Below, piece after piece: positions 27,975-37,030 of a DNA stretch of 64,000 bases. Position numbers and translations under genes: made by a program. The notes below the pieces were generated by a model. The model had not been told where the DNA came from. It did no database searches and saw only the letters and a program-made list of their open reading frames with translations. Position 1 is the stretch's first letter. Each line of letters opens with the position of its first letter. This stretch comes from Thalassospira sp. HJ (GTDB lineage: Bacteria; Pseudomonadota; Alphaproteobacteria; Rhodospirillales; Thalassospiraceae), in contig NZ_JYII01000002.1 of NCBI RefSeq assembly GCF_000948415.1, forward strand, positions 62,001-126,000, given 5' to 3'.

Positions 27975-30785
27975 TTGTCTACCGAAGAGACCAATCCTGA
28001 GAACCGCGATATCTTCCCGGTTTCCATCGAACAAGAAATGCGTCGGAGCTACCTTGATTACGCGATGAGCGTGATCGTGAGCCGCGCACTGCCTGACGTC
28101 CGAGACGGCTTGAAACCGGTACATCGTCGTATCCTGTATGCCATGCACGAGAACGGGTTTGAATATAACAAACCGTTCCGCAAATCGGCCCGTGTGGTCG
28201 GGGATGTGATGGGTAAATATCACCCGCACGGCGACAGCGCGATTTACGACGCAATGGTCCGTATGGCCCAGAATTTCTCCATGCGCCTGCCGCTGATTGA
28301 CGGGCAGGGGAACTTCGGGTCCATGGATGGCGATAAAGCCGCCGCCATGCGTTACACCGAAGCACGCATGGCGAAATCCGCGCACTACCTGCTTGATGAT
28401 ATCGACAAAGACACGATTGATTTTCGCGATAACTATGACGAGACCACCAAGGAACCGTCTGTTATCCCGGCGCGTTTCCCGAACATGCTGGTCAATGGTG
28501 CCGGTGGTATTGCGGTCGGTATGGCGACCAACATTCCGCCGCATAACCTTGGCGAAGTCATTGATGGCTGCATGGCATATGTCGATGATCCCAATATTTC
28601 CGTCGAAGGCCTGATGGAATACGTTCACGGTCCGGACTTCCCGACCGGTGCGCTTATTCTTGGCCGTTCCGGCATTCATTCGGCCTTCAAGACCGGTCGC
28701 GGTTCTGTCGTCATGCGGGCACGTACCCATGTCGAGGAAATCCGTGCCAACCGCGAAGCCATCATCGTGACCGAAGTTCCCTATCAGGTGAACAAGGCCA
28801 CCCTGATGGAAAAGATTGCTGAACTGGTCCGCGACAAGAAGCTTGAAGGCATTTCCGATCTGCGTGACGAGTCCGACCGTTCGGGTGTCCGCATGGTGAT
28901 CGAGCTCAAGCGTGATGCCAATTCCGACGTTGTCCTGAACCAGCTGTTCCGTTTCACAGCGCTTCAGACCTCGTTTGGTGTGAATATGCTGGCCCTTAAC
29001 CGCGGCAAGCCGGAACTGATGAACCTCAAAGACATCATTCAGGCCTTTGTCGAGTTCCGCGAAGAAGTCATTACCCGCCGTACCATCCATCTTCTGAAAA
29101 AGGCACGTGATCGTGCCCATGTCGTGGTTGGTCTGGGTATTGCGGTTTCCAACATCGACGAAGTCATCAAGCTGATCCGCAATGCGGCCGATCCGACCGT
29201 TGCACGTGAACAGCTGATGGAACGCGATTGGGCGGCGGGCGATATCGTTCCGCTGATCGAACTGATTGCCGATCCGAACCAGGTTGGATCATCCGATGGC
29301 ATGTATCGCCTGTCCGAAGCGCAGGCGCGTGCGATCCTTGAACTCCGCCTGCATCGCCTGACCGGTCTCGAACGTGACAAGATCGCGGCCGAATTGACCG
29401 AGTTGGGTGAGAAGATCAAAGACTTCCTTGATATCCTTGCCTCGCGAGAGCGCAAGCTTACGATTCTCAAGGACGAACTGACCGAAATGCGCAATGAATT
29501 CGCCGACCCGCGTCGCAGCGAAATTCAGGAAGCAGAATTCGAACATGACATCGAAGACCTGATTGCCCGCGAAGACATGGTCGTGACCGTGTCCCATAGC
29601 GGCTATATCCAACGTGTTCCGTTGTCGACCTATCGTGCACAGCGTCGCGGTGGCAAAGGCCGTTCGGGCATGGCAACCCGCGAGGAAGATTTCGTTTCCA
29701 AGCTGTTCGTTGCCAACACCCACACCCCGGTTCTGTTCTTCAGCTCCGAGGGCATGGTCTATAAGATGAAGGTCTGGCGCCTGCCGATGGGTACGCCGCA
29801 ATCACGCGGCAAAGCGCTTGTGAACCTGTTGCCGCTGTCAGAAGGCGAATATATCACAACCGTTCTGCCGCTTCCGGATGAAGAAGAATGGCCGAACCTG
29901 CATGTGATGTTTGCCACCTCGACCGGTAACGTGCGTCGTAACAGCCTTGCTGATTTCGTGAATGTGAAATCAAACGGCAAGATCGCCATGAAGCTTGAAG
30001 AAGAACGTGGCGACAAGCTGATTGCGGTTCAGACCTGTACTGATGATGACGACATCCTTCTGACAACCCGTCAGGGCAAGTGCATTCGTTTCCGTGTCGG
30101 TGACGTGCGCGTCTTTACCGGCCGTAACTCGGTCGGTGTGCGTGGCATTCGTCTGGCCGATAAGGACGATGTCATCGCGATGTCGGTTCTGTTTGGCAAC
30201 CATGTCACCATGGAAGAGCGTGACGAATACCTCTCGATCGCGGGCAAGCTGCGCCGCGAGGAAGTCACCGAAGACAGCCTGCCGCTCGAAATTCTGACAG
30301 CCGATCGTTATCAGGAAATCTATGATGGCGATCAGCTGATCCTCTCGGTTACCGAAAACGGTTATGGCAAACGTACGTCTGCCTATGAATACCGTGTGAC
30401 GGGCCGTGGCGGTCAGGGCTTTGCCAATATCGAGATGTCTGAACGCAACGGTCAGGTTGCCGCTTCGTTTGTGATCGAAGAAGGCGACGAGCTGATGATG
30501 GTCACCAATGGTGGCAAGGTCATCCGTATGCCGACCCATGACATCCGTATTGCCGGGCGCAAGACGCAGGGTGTGACGCTGTTCCGTACGGCCGAGGACG
30601 AACAGGTCGTCGCAGTCGAACGTCTGTCAAACCTTGGCGATGAAGATGATGAGATCATCGATGGCGAGGAAGGTGTGATCGAGGGTGCCGAAGGTGCCGT
30701 TGAAAGCGCCGACCCGGCAGCAGAGGCATCTGATGAAGATGTCGCTGAGGCAACGGCATCTGATGAAGCGGACCGCGACGAATAA
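27975..30785 (+). CDS. gyrA: DNA gyrase subunit A
   Basis: 936 residues. Type IIA topoisomerase subunit that breaks and rejoins DNA; works with GyrB. The catalytic tyrosine is Tyr127 in AMRYTEARM. The quinolone-resistance region ([10 protein letters not shown]) has Ser88 and Asp92, matching the wild-type E. coli Ser83 and Asp87. The GyrA box is present as QRRGGKG, and the tail is highly acidic. Start is TTG 27975 with AGAGG upstream. The gene leads a compact run with coaD (11 bp gap) and a peptidylprolyl isomerase (8 bp gap). Confidence 0.98.
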   Translation: MSTEETNPENRDIFPVSIEQEMRRSYLDYAMSVIVSRALPDVRDGLKPVHRRILYAMHENGFEYNKPFRKSARVVGDVMGKYHPHGDSAIYDAMVRMAQNFSMRLPLIDGQGNFGSMDGDKAAAMRYTEARMAKSAHYLLDDIDKDTIDFRDNYDETTKEPSVIPARFPNMLVNGAGGIAVGMATNIPPHNLGEVIDGCMAYVDDPNISVEGLMEYVHGPDFPTGALILGRSGIHSAFKTGRGSVVMRARTHVEEIRANREAIIVTEVPYQVNKATLMEKIAELVRDKKLEGISDLRDESDRSGVRMVIELKRDANSDVVLNQLFRFTALQTSFGVNMLALNRGKPELMNLKDIIQAFVEFREEVITRRTIHLLKKARDRAHVVVGLGIAVSNIDEVIKLIRNAADPTVAREQLMERDWAAGDIVPLIELIADPNQVGSSDGMYRLSEAQARAILELRLHRLTGLERDKIAAELTELGEKIKDFLDILASRERKLTILKDELTEMRNEFADPRRSEIQEAEFEHDIEDLIAREDMVVTVSHSGYIQRVPLSTYRAQRRGGKGRSGMATREEDFVSKLFVANTHTPVLFFSSEGMVYKMKVWRLPMGTPQSRGKALVNLLPLSEGEYITTVLPLPDEEEWPNLHVMFATSTGNVRRNSLADFVNVKSNGKIAMKLEEERGDKLIAVQTCTDDDDILLTTRQGKCIRFRVGDVRVFTGRNSVGVRGIRLADKDDVIAMSVLFGNHVTMEERDEYLSIAGKLRREEVTEDSLPLEILTADRYQEIYDGDQLILSVTENGYGKRTSAYEYRVTGRGGQGFANIEMSERNGQVAASFVIEEGDELMMVTNGGKVIRMPTHDIRIAGRKTQGVTLFRTAEDEQVVAVERLSNLGDEDDEIIDGEEGVIEGAEGAVESADPAAEASDEDVAEATASDEADRDE

Positions 30786-30796
30786 CGGAAAGTCTG

Positions 30797-31324
30797 ATGA
30801 CTGAAACGTCTTCTACCGTATCGCGTATCGGGATTTATCCGGGCACCTTTGACCCGGTAACCCAGGGGCATATGGACATTATTCGTCGGGCGACCCGGAT
30901 CGTCGATCAGCTGATTGTCGGTGTTGCGATCAATGCCGGCAAAGGCCCGATGTTCGGGGTCGAGGAACGCTGTGCACTGGTTGAAGGTGCACTCAAGGCT
31001 GCGGGCGGTGAAGTTGCCGCCCGTACCTCAGTAAAGCCATTTTCTTCGCTTCTGATGCAGTTTGCGCAGGAAAACGGATCGAGCACCATTATCCGTGGTC
31101 TACGCGCCGTGTCGGACTTTGAATATGAATTCCAGATGGCCGGGATGAACGCCCGACTGTCGCCGGAAGTCGAAACCGTGTTTTTGATGGCATCGGACAA
31201 ACAGCAGTTTGTCTCTTCGCGCTTTGTGAAGGAAATCGCCCGTCTGGGTGGGGATGTCACTGAATTTGTGCCCGCCAACGTGCTGAAACGCCTGCACGAA
31301 AAGCTGGCAGAAGAAAAGGAATAA
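30797..31324 (+). CDS. coaD: Phosphopantetheine adenylyltransferase
   Basis: 175 residues. Nucleotidyltransferase fold with the YPGTFDPVTQGHMDII motif (TxGH nucleotide-binding site) at the N-terminus and the SSRFVKEIARLGGDV signature near the C-terminus. Catalyses the penultimate step of coenzyme A synthesis, from 4'-phosphopantetheine and ATP to dephospho-CoA. Eleven bases downstream of gyrA, probably cotranscribed. Confidence 0.97.
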   Translation: MTETSSTVSRIGIYPGTFDPVTQGHMDIIRRATRIVDQLIVGVAINAGKGPMFGVEERCALVEGALKAAGGEVAARTSVKPFSSLLMQFAQENGSSTIIRGLRAVSDFEYEFQMAGMNARLSPEVETVFLMASDKQQFVSSRFVKEIARLGGDVTEFVPANVLKRLHEKLAEEKE

Positions 31325-31332
31325 CGCAGGCC

Positions 31333-31890
31333 ATGCGTCTTTTTCGTCTATTTTCAATTATCGCACTCGTACTAGGATTTATCACCATGTCCACTGGAAA
31401 CGACGCTGTCGCACAGGATCTGGAGAACACGCTTTATCTTGACCTGAAAGATGGCCGCGTTGTGATCCAGCTTCGCCCGGATCTGGCACCGAACCATGTT
31501 GCCCGGATCAAGGAACTCACCCGTGAAGGCTTTTACGATGGTCTGAAATTCCATCGCGTGATCGAAGGCTTCATGGCCCAGACCGGCGATCCCAAGGGCA
31601 ATGGCACCGGCGGTTCCGGGCAGAAACTCGATGCCGAGTTCTCCAACGAACGTCACGTGCGTGGCACGGTTTCCATGGCGCGCTCGGCCAATCCGAACAG
31701 TGCGGATTCCCAGTTCTTCATCGTCTTTGCCGATGCGCCGCACCTTGATGGCCAGTACACCATCTGGGGCGAAGTAACCGAGGGCATGGAATATGTCGAC
31801 ATGATCAAAAAGGGTGCGCCCTGGGCCAATGGCAGCGTTGCCGACCCGGATCAGATCGTCAAAATGCAGGTTGCTGCTGACGCGCAATAA
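31333..31890 (+). CDS. Cyclophilin-type peptidylprolyl isomerase (exported)
   Basis: 185 residues. An N-terminal signal (FRLFSIIALVLGFI, cleavage near VAQ) points to the periplasm. The cyclophilin core is complete: FYDGLKFHRVIEGFMAQTGD, then NSADSQFFIVFADAPHLDGQYTIWG, split in sequence. It accelerates cis-trans proline isomerisation in folding envelope proteins. Eight bases after coaD; last gene of the gyrA unit, followed by a strong terminator. Confidence 0.93.
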   Translation: MRLFRLFSIIALVLGFITMSTGNDAVAQDLENTLYLDLKDGRVVIQLRPDLAPNHVARIKELTREGFYDGLKFHRVIEGFMAQTGDPKGNGTGGSGQKLDAEFSNERHVRGTVSMARSANPNSADSQFFIVFADAPHLDGQYTIWGEVTEGMEYVDMIKKGAPWANGSVADPDQIVKMQVAADAQ

Positions 31891-31914
31891 TCGCAGATAT
31901 CAAATCATTGCAAC

Positions 31915-31952
31915 CGAAAGCCGTCCCTTTGTGGGGCGGCTTTCGCGTTTTT
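31915..31952 (+). terminator. Rho-independent terminator after the isomerase gene
   Basis: GAAAGCCGTCCC pairs with GGGGCGGCTTTC around a TTTGT loop, followed by CGCGTTTTT. Confidence 0.85.
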
Positions 31953-31995
31953 GGGGTTGAATGCGCAAAAAGAGCCAAAATATGGAAAACAGGTG

Positions 31996-32024
31996 TTGAC
32001 CGATGCCGCCTGTGCCATTAAAAC
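31996..32024 (+). promoter_or_regulatory. Promoter of tRNA-Lys copy 1
   Basis: TTGACC (31996-32001), 17-bp spacer, TAAAAC (32019-32024), 18 bp ahead of the tRNA. Repeated almost unchanged in front of copy 2. Confidence 0.7.
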
Positions 32025-32042
32025 GCGCTTCACCAACCTTGA

Positions 32043-32118
32043 GGGCCCGTAGCTCAGTTGGTAGAGCAACTGACTTTTAATCAGTTGGCCACAGGTTCGA
32101 ATCCTGTCGGGCTCACCA
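32043..32118 (+). tRNA. tRNA-Lys (TTT), copy 1
   Basis: 76 nt. Acceptor GGGCCCG/CGGGCTC, anticodon loop CTTTTAA (anticodon TTT), T-loop TTCGAAT, discriminator A and encoded CCA. Identical to the copy at 32375. Confidence 0.97.
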
Positions 32119-32120
32119 AT

Positions 32121-32157
32121 AAGCCCCTGAAACCTAACCGGTTTCGGGGGCTTTTTA
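32121..32157 (+). terminator. Terminator after tRNA-Lys copy 1
   Basis: AAGCCCC-TGAAACC pairs with GGTTTC-GGGGGCTT, then TTTTT; two bases after CCA. Confidence 0.8.
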
Positions 32158-32327
32158 TTTGTTCAAAATTTCCCTTCTGAATTTCCCGATCCTGATTGCC
32201 CGGCGATGGTTTGCAAGGGATGCAATCCCGATCCTTGCGAAGACATTCCGGAATGATTTTTGAGGGTGATTTTTCGGCATTTTCTATCTTTTCATGGCTG
32301 ATGTGCATCTTCGCATAAAAAGGGGGG

Positions 32328-32356
32328 TTGACCGATGCCGCCCAGCCCATTAAAAC
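32328..32356 (+). promoter_or_regulatory. Promoter of tRNA-Lys copy 2
   Basis: TTGACC (32328-32333), 17-bp spacer, TAAAAC (32351-32356), same geometry and nearly the same sequence as for copy 1. Confidence 0.7.
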
Positions 32357-32374
32357 GCCGCTCACCAACGTTGA

Positions 32375-32450
32375 GGGCCCGTAGCTCAGTTGGTAGAGCA
32401 ACTGACTTTTAATCAGTTGGCCACAGGTTCGAATCCTGTCGGGCTCACCA
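32375..32450 (+). tRNA. tRNA-Lys (TTT), copy 2
   Basis: Base-for-base identical to the copy 332 bp upstream, including CCA. A GGAAC/GTTCC hairpin flanked by AAAACCC and GGGTTTT (about 32455-32488) follows as terminator. Confidence 0.97.
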
Positions 32451-32614
32451 ATTCAAAACCCTTGGAACCCAGAAGTTCCGGGGGTTTTGCATATCCGGCT
32501 TTTGCCACCCTGTTTCCCGATCCGAAAACGCCAGCGCCGCCTTGTGTGGTACGTCCCTGCACGACCCGTTTGGGGCAGGGGGCGATATCATGAAAATCTT
32601 GTTGGGCTTGTTGG

Positions 32615-32631
32615 TTGCGATTGCATCGCAA
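32615..32631. promoter_or_regulatory. Palindromic operator candidate upstream of exbB
   Basis: TTGCGAT-TGC-ATCGCAA, a perfect 7-bp inverted repeat with a 3-bp centre, 90 bp before the exbB start. Possible regulator site for the exb-tonB operon; the regulator is unknown. Confidence 0.45.
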
Positions 32632-32720
32632 TGCCGTTTCCTGTAAAGAATGCAAATCAGTTTCAAATGCACCAGAGCAGGACTTCTGGTGATGATCAAT
32701 TTTGTGATCGGGAAAGTTAC

Positions 32721-33602
32721 ATGTCTGACCCTGTAAATTCATCAGCCGCGTCCACGGATGCGCAAACCCCGCTTTCTTCCGATGGCGCACTGGCCCCGGT
32801 GGGCGCTGACACTGCGACCGGAAACCTGAATGCGGACGGCTCTGTCATGGTGGACCCGAATACCGGGCTTGCCGTTGATGCAAGCGCAACGACCCAGTCA
32901 AACGGCATGCTTGACGGCTTTGTCGGCCTGCCGGTGATCGAACAGGTCGACCGGGCCGGTGTGGTTGGCTGGGTGCTGGCTGCGATGGCGCTCATCGGCC
33001 TGGTGGTTTTCTTTTACAAGCTGGTGGGTTTCCTGCGGCGCGGTGTTTTTGCCGATGGCTTTGTAAAGGATGTCGAACGTCACCTGAGCTCAGGCGACGA
33101 AGAACAGGCGGCCGAGGTTTTGGCGCGTCGTCGCCACCCAGCGGCCCGTATCGGTCTTTCGGGCATGACGCTGCCGGTAAGTTCTGCTGATGACCGTGAA
33201 GCGGCATCTGATTTGATTGCCGCCCGTGCGCGCAAGGAAATCGATGGGCTGAATGGTGGACTGCGCATTATGTCTGCGATTGCGGTGCTCAGCCCGCTTC
33301 TGGGCCTTCTGGGCACGGTTATGGGCATGATCGAGGCCTTCCAGCGCATGGAAGGGGCAGGCAGCCGCATTGATCCGTCTGTGCTGTCTGGTGGTATCTG
33401 GCTAGCGCTTCTGACAACGGCCATTGGCCTTGTCGTCGCGATCCCGGCAACCGCGTTTCATATGTGGATGCAAGGCGTGATTAGCCGTGCTGCGGCCACC
33501 ATGGAAGATGTCTGCACGCTGGTGGTAAACCGTGGTGAACTGGCCCAGAAGGCGCTGCACCGCGTTTCCAACGTTTCCGAATTGCGCCACGCCGCCGAAT
33601 AA
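32721..33602 (+). CDS. exbB: ExbB/TolQ-type proton channel protein
   Basis: 293 residues from ATG 32721; the frame is open further upstream but only this ATG has a fitting GGAAAG and N-terminus. A Ser/Thr/Ala-rich extension of about 75 residues precedes the first membrane helix (AGVVGWVLAAMALIGLVVFF). The MotA/TolQ/ExbB domain follows, with LSPLLGLLGTVMGMIEAF and LALLTTAIGLVVAIPATAFH, the helices lining the channel. With ExbD it harvests the proton gradient to energise TonB. First gene of exbB-exbD-exbD2-tonB. Confidence 0.92.
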   Translation: MSDPVNSSAASTDAQTPLSSDGALAPVGADTATGNLNADGSVMVDPNTGLAVDASATTQSNGMLDGFVGLPVIEQVDRAGVVGWVLAAMALIGLVVFFYKLVGFLRRGVFADGFVKDVERHLSSGDEEQAAEVLARRRHPAARIGLSGMTLPVSSADDREAASDLIAARARKEIDGLNGGLRIMSAIAVLSPLLGLLGTVMGMIEAFQRMEGAGSRIDPSVLSGGIWLALLTTAIGLVVAIPATAFHMWMQGVISRAAATMEDVCTLVVNRGELAQKALHRVSNVSELRHAAE

Positions 33603-33625
33603 CCCCCGTTTCCGGAAGTCGCCCC

Positions 33626-34015
33626 ATGCAGCTGCGCGAACGCAACAGCGGTTCATCACCGATGATCGGTCTGACCCCGCTGATTGATGTTGTCTTTATC
33701 CTGCTGATCTTTTTCATGCTGGCCTCAAGCTTCCTTGACTGGAAGGGCTTCGAGATGTCGGTCAGCATCACCGATGGCAGATCCACCAGCCAAAGCGATA
33801 CCCGCCCGGTCACGGTCGAGGTCGATGTGAATGGCGGCCTGTCGATCAATGGCAATGCGATTGCGCTATCCAACCTGGCGCCAACACTGCTGCGCGATCA
33901 TGACGGCGCACCGGTGCGTCTGCGCCCGGTCAATGGTGCCAATCTGCAGCGACTGGTCGAAGTCATGGATACACTGGGGCGTGGCGGTGTGACGGATGTG
34001 GAGTTCATCGAATGA
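33626..34015 (+). CDS. exbD: ExbD biopolymer transport protein (Asp-containing)
   Basis: 129 residues: short cytoplasmic N-terminus, one membrane helix, and a periplasmic domain. The helix reads LTPLIDVVFILLIFFML with the essential proton-carrying aspartate at residue 21. It sits in the ExbB pore as one subunit of the ExbD dimer. The stop overlaps the next gene's start (ATGA at 34012), indicating translational coupling. Confidence 0.93.
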   Translation: MQLRERNSGSSPMIGLTPLIDVVFILLIFFMLASSFLDWKGFEMSVSITDGRSTSQSDTRPVTVEVDVNGGLSINGNAIALSNLAPTLLRDHDGAPVRLRPVNGANLQRLVEVMDTLGRGGVTDVEFIE

Positions 34016-34419
34016 AGCGCCGCATCCAGATTGCCGAGGACGGACCGGTTCAGGAACCGATGTTGCCTTTGATCAACATCGTCTTTCTGCTTTTGATCTT
34101 TTTCATGATTGCCGGCAGCCTGCAAAAGCTTGGCCCCTTTGAAGTCGATCCGCCAGCCAGCCAGACCGCCGAGGGCCAACCCGAAGACACGATTGTTTTG
34201 TGGTTCGGCAGCAATGGCGAAATCGGGATTGATGATCTGACGGGCGGACTTGATCGCCTGTCGTCGATGTTGCCCGCTGATTATATCGGCCGTCCGGTTG
34301 AAATCCGTGCCGACCGTGAAGTTGAAGGGGCCAAGGTCGTGACCCTTCTGGCACGTCTGCAGGAACTTGGCATCGATAAGGTCCAGTTGATGACTGCAAT
34401 GCAGCCGGGTCAGGAATAG
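34012..34419 (+). CDS. ExbD paralogue lacking the conserved aspartate
   Basis: 135 residues with the ExbD layout, translationally coupled to the preceding exbD. Its membrane helix reads [19 protein letters not shown]: the position of the essential Asp is Asn22 (codon AAC at 34075-34077). It therefore probably cannot carry protons by itself. Because ExbD works as a dimer inside the ExbB ring, this protein may form a heterodimer with the Asp-containing ExbD. Periplasmic part is intact and of normal length, so it does not look like a pseudogene. Confidence 0.88.
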   Translation: MKRRIQIAEDGPVQEPMLPLINIVFLLLIFFMIAGSLQKLGPFEVDPPASQTAEGQPEDTIVLWFGSNGEIGIDDLTGGLDRLSSMLPADYIGRPVEIRADREVEGAKVVTLLARLQELGIDKVQLMTAMQPGQE

Positions 34420-34420
34420 A

Positions 34421-35380
34421 ATGTCCAAACGCGTTGACCTTTTGATTGCAACCGTTCTGACCGGCCTTGTGTTGACCGGCGGGATTGTGCTTGCCATACC
34501 AGACGCGCAGCCATCTGGCTGGGGCGGGGCAGGGGCCGTGCAAAGCATCAGCATTTCGCTTGGTGCCGGGCAGTCCGAAACGGGCGAGGCCCAAACCGAT
34601 GCCGAAAGTGCCGAGGCGGTCGACAGCACCGCTGCCGAGGTTCCCGAGGAAATAGTCGAGCCCGATCCCGAGCAAGAGACTGAACCCGAGCCGGTCCCGG
34701 AAGAAGTGGTCGAGCCCGAGCCTGAACCGGAACCAGAGCCCGAAGTGATCCCGGAACCTGAGCCGGAACCCGAAATCGTCGAAGAACAGCCCGAGCCGAT
34801 CCCGGAACCCGAACCGGTTGTCAAAGAGGTCGTCGAACCGGAACCGGAGCCCGAGCCGGTTGTCGAACAGGAGCTGGCCGAAGTCCTGCCGGTGCGGATG
34901 AAGCCGAAACCGCCCGTGGAACAGCCAGAAGCCCCCAAGCTTCCCGAACCTGTCGAACAGGCCGCTCAGCCAACGCCGCAGCCCTCTGGGCTGACGAACT
35001 CGGTCAAGTCTGAGGGGACGGTTGGCGAGACATCGGAAAGTCAGTCAGCAAGTTCCTCTAAGGGCAGCGGTGGCGGTGCCGCAAGTCAGGCGATGATGGT
35101 CGATTACCAGTCATCGGTTCTGGAGACACTGGCGCGCTTCCGCGAATATCCCGAACGCGCCATGCGCCGCCGGATCGAGGGCGAGAACCGCATTCGTCTT
35201 GTCATTGCACGTGACGGCACGGTGCTTGAAGCAACCATGGTGACATCGAGCGGATCGAGCATCCTTGATCGCGAAACCGAACGGCTGATCGAACGGGTGC
35301 GGAAATTCCCGCCATTCCCCGATGAAATGACCGAGCAACAGGTCACCTGGACCGTGCCGGTGGCCTATCAGCTGCATTAG
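34421..35380 (+). CDS. tonB: TonB family energy transducer
   Basis: 319 residues. N-terminal membrane anchor ([20 protein letters not shown]), then a long Glu-Pro-rich periplasmic spacer (about residues 70-165), a short Gln/Ser-rich linker, and a C-terminal TonB domain ([20 protein letters not shown]) that contacts outer-membrane receptors. The spacer is almost only acidic, without the Lys-Pro block of E. coli TonB. One base after the ExbD paralogue, last gene of the operon. Confidence 0.92.
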   Translation: MSKRVDLLIATVLTGLVLTGGIVLAIPDAQPSGWGGAGAVQSISISLGAGQSETGEAQTDAESAEAVDSTAAEVPEEIVEPDPEQETEPEPVPEEVVEPEPEPEPEPEVIPEPEPEPEIVEEQPEPIPEPEPVVKEVVEPEPEPEPVVEQELAEVLPVRMKPKPPVEQPEAPKLPEPVEQAAQPTPQPSGLTNSVKSEGTVGETSESQSASSSKGSGGGAASQAMMVDYQSSVLETLARFREYPERAMRRRIEGENRIRLVIARDGTVLEATMVTSSGSSILDRETERLIERVRKFPPFPDEMTEQQVTWTVPVAYQLH

Positions 35381-35384
35381 AAAT

Positions 35385-35418
35385 AAAAAACGCCAGCCTT
35401 TCGGGGCTGGCGTTTTTG
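35385..35418. terminator. Bidirectional terminator between tonB and the DUF2218 gene
   Basis: AAAAAACGCCAGCC pairs with GGCTGGCGTTTTT, with A and T runs on both sides; serves both convergent genes. Confidence 0.87.
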
Positions 35419-35435
35419 TTTGTGTGAATGGCTTT

Positions 35436-35735
35436 CTAGTCCGGCGTTTCGCCGTCTTCCCAATGATAGTCCAGCGGCACTTCGCGCCAGGCGAATTTAT
35501 CGAGGTGGGAGATGATCACACCCTTCATGCTCTCGATCCCCTCGGGCTTGTGTGACTGTCCGTCAAAGGTCAGGCGGTCGTCATCGGCGGTGATAATGCA
35601 TGGCCCCATCGGGAAGGCGACATTGGCTTGTGTCTCCCCCAGATCAACCTCGACCTTATGGGCGAAATGCTTGCACAGCTGGACAAGGTATTTGGCGGCC
35701 TTTTCGGTTTTGACCGATCCCTTGGTGGTGAACAT
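35436..35735 (-). CDS. DUF2218 domain protein
   Basis: 99 residues, the family's usual length. Hallmarks are the start (KGSVKTEKAAKYLVQLCKHF) and the C-terminal HLDKFAWRE segment. Members are often encoded beside siderophore uptake genes, as here: it follows the binding-protein gene by 45 bp on the same strand, so it probably belongs to the receptor/binding-protein operon. Biochemical function not established. Confidence 0.85.
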   Translation of the reverse strand: MFTTKGSVKTEKAAKYLVQLCKHFAHKVEVDLGETQANVAFPMGPCIITADDDRLTFDGQSHKPEGIESMKGVIISHLDKFAWREVPLDYHWEDGETPD

Positions 35736-35780
35736 CTGGCGATCTCTCTTGGTTGGTGGTTTTGGCGTTCTTTGCAGGGC

Positions 35781-36926
35781 TTATTGCGATGGTGCGTCGT
35801 TCAGGCCCACCCAATAGACACCATCAAGATCGACCGCCTGAAAACGTTCGAAAAATGCTGCCAGTTCGGCGTCGGGATCAAGGTCGGCATAGATGTCGGG
35901 ATGCAACCATTTTGCCTTGGCCTGCAGGGCAAAGACATTGATCGGGTTGTTGTAGATGTGATGCCAGACCGAATAGACCTGCTTGCTTCTGACAGCACTT
36001 AGAAGCGGCAAGCCAGTCCGTTCCATGCTATGCGCCAGGGATGCCCGCGCCTGATCGGCACTGGTGTTCGCCCCCAGCACAATACGTCGTGCATTTGTTT
36101 CCGAATCCAGCCCGGCCGATCCGATGGCGGTGGTGATATAGACGTCGGGGTCAGTGACGATGACCTGTTCAACGGAGACCTGGCTGATCACACCGGGGAT
36201 GGTATCACCAAAGATATTGTCGCCACCTGCAAGGGTTACGAACTTGCCAATCATTTCATTGCCCATGGCTTCGCAGCAATTCTCGGCAAGGCCGACCCGG
36301 CTTTCAAGGAAGACACTGGGTTTCTCAGTGATCTCGGAGGCGCGCGAGGTCACCTTTGACAGGTTCTCTTCATAGAACTTCACGAACGCTTCTGCCTGTT
36401 CTTCCTTGCCCATCAGTTTGCCGAGAAGGCGGATGCTTTTGGGCGTGTTTTCAAACGGCTTGGCGCGAAAATCGATCATCACCACTGGAATATGCGCAGC
36501 CCCCATCACAGACAGGACCTCGTGGCTGGTGGAGCCGGGGCCATGTCCGCCCGACATGCCGAAAATCGCAACATCGGGTTCAACCGTGACGGCCTTTTCG
36601 ACAGAAAAGGTTTCCTCGTTGCGCCGCCCAATCAGCGGGATGTCGTCAATCTCGGGGAATTTGTTCTGGTATTGCGCGAAGGATGCCGGATCTAGCGATT
36701 TGAATTCACCCATCATCCCGGCGATCCAGCGCACTGGGTTTTCCGGATCAAGAATGCCAATCGACGGCAGAAAGCGCCCTTCGCCCAGGATCATGTGTTT
36801 GACCGGGACTTCCACGGTCACTTCGCGTCCGGAAACATCGGTCAGCGTCACCGTTTCACCGGCAGAGGCATGCGTACCCCAGATCAATGTTGCGGCGGCA
36901 AGGTAGACTAAATTGCGCATTTTCAT
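35781..36926 (-). CDS. Periplasmic iron-siderophore-type binding protein (FecB/FepB family)
   Basis: 381 residues with a signal peptide (LVYLAAATLIWGTHASA). The two-lobe binding-protein domain is visible (GREVTVEVPVKHMI, PDVAIFGMSGG, VTDPDVYITT). Such proteins deliver ferric siderophores, heme or cobalamin to an inner-membrane ABC importer; no permease or ATPase is in this window. It lies 104 bp downstream of the TonB-dependent receptor on the same strand, consistent with one operon. Confidence 0.85.
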   Translation of the reverse strand: MKMRNLVYLAAATLIWGTHASAGETVTLTDVSGREVTVEVPVKHMILGEGRFLPSIGILDPENPVRWIAGMMGEFKSLDPASFAQYQNKFPEIDDIPLIGRRNEETFSVEKAVTVEPDVAIFGMSGGHGPGSTSHEVLSVMGAAHIPVVMIDFRAKPFENTPKSIRLLGKLMGKEEQAEAFVKFYEENLSKVTSRASEITEKPSVFLESRVGLAENCCEAMGNEMIGKFVTLAGGDNIFGDTIPGVISQVSVEQVIVTDPDVYITTAIGSAGLDSETNARRIVLGANTSADQARASLAHSMERTGLPLLSAVRSKQVYSVWHHIYNNPINVFALQAKAKWLHPDIYADLDPDAELAAFFERFQAVDLDGVYWVGLNDAPSQ

Positions 36927-37030
36927 ATCAGGTTATCCTGAGAGGTTATCGTGTGGGGCGTTTAAACGCCAAAACGGGCAGCACGTTATGTGCTCCCCAT
37001 TTCGGTCTCGTGTCCTTGTTTTTTATCGTC

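Noticed and set aside
27966-29120. 384-residue frame opposite gyrA
   Set aside because: Shadow of gyrA; His/Gly-rich and without plausible start context.
34660-34880. Repetitive DNA in tonB considered as CRISPR or tandem repeat element
   Set aside because: The repeats are Glu-Pro codons within the reading frame, irregular in length and without spacers.
36958-36971. GGCGTTTAAACGCC palindrome between the receptor and binding-protein genes
   Set aside because: Could be an operator, but it lies inside a likely operon and no second copy was seen; left unassigned.
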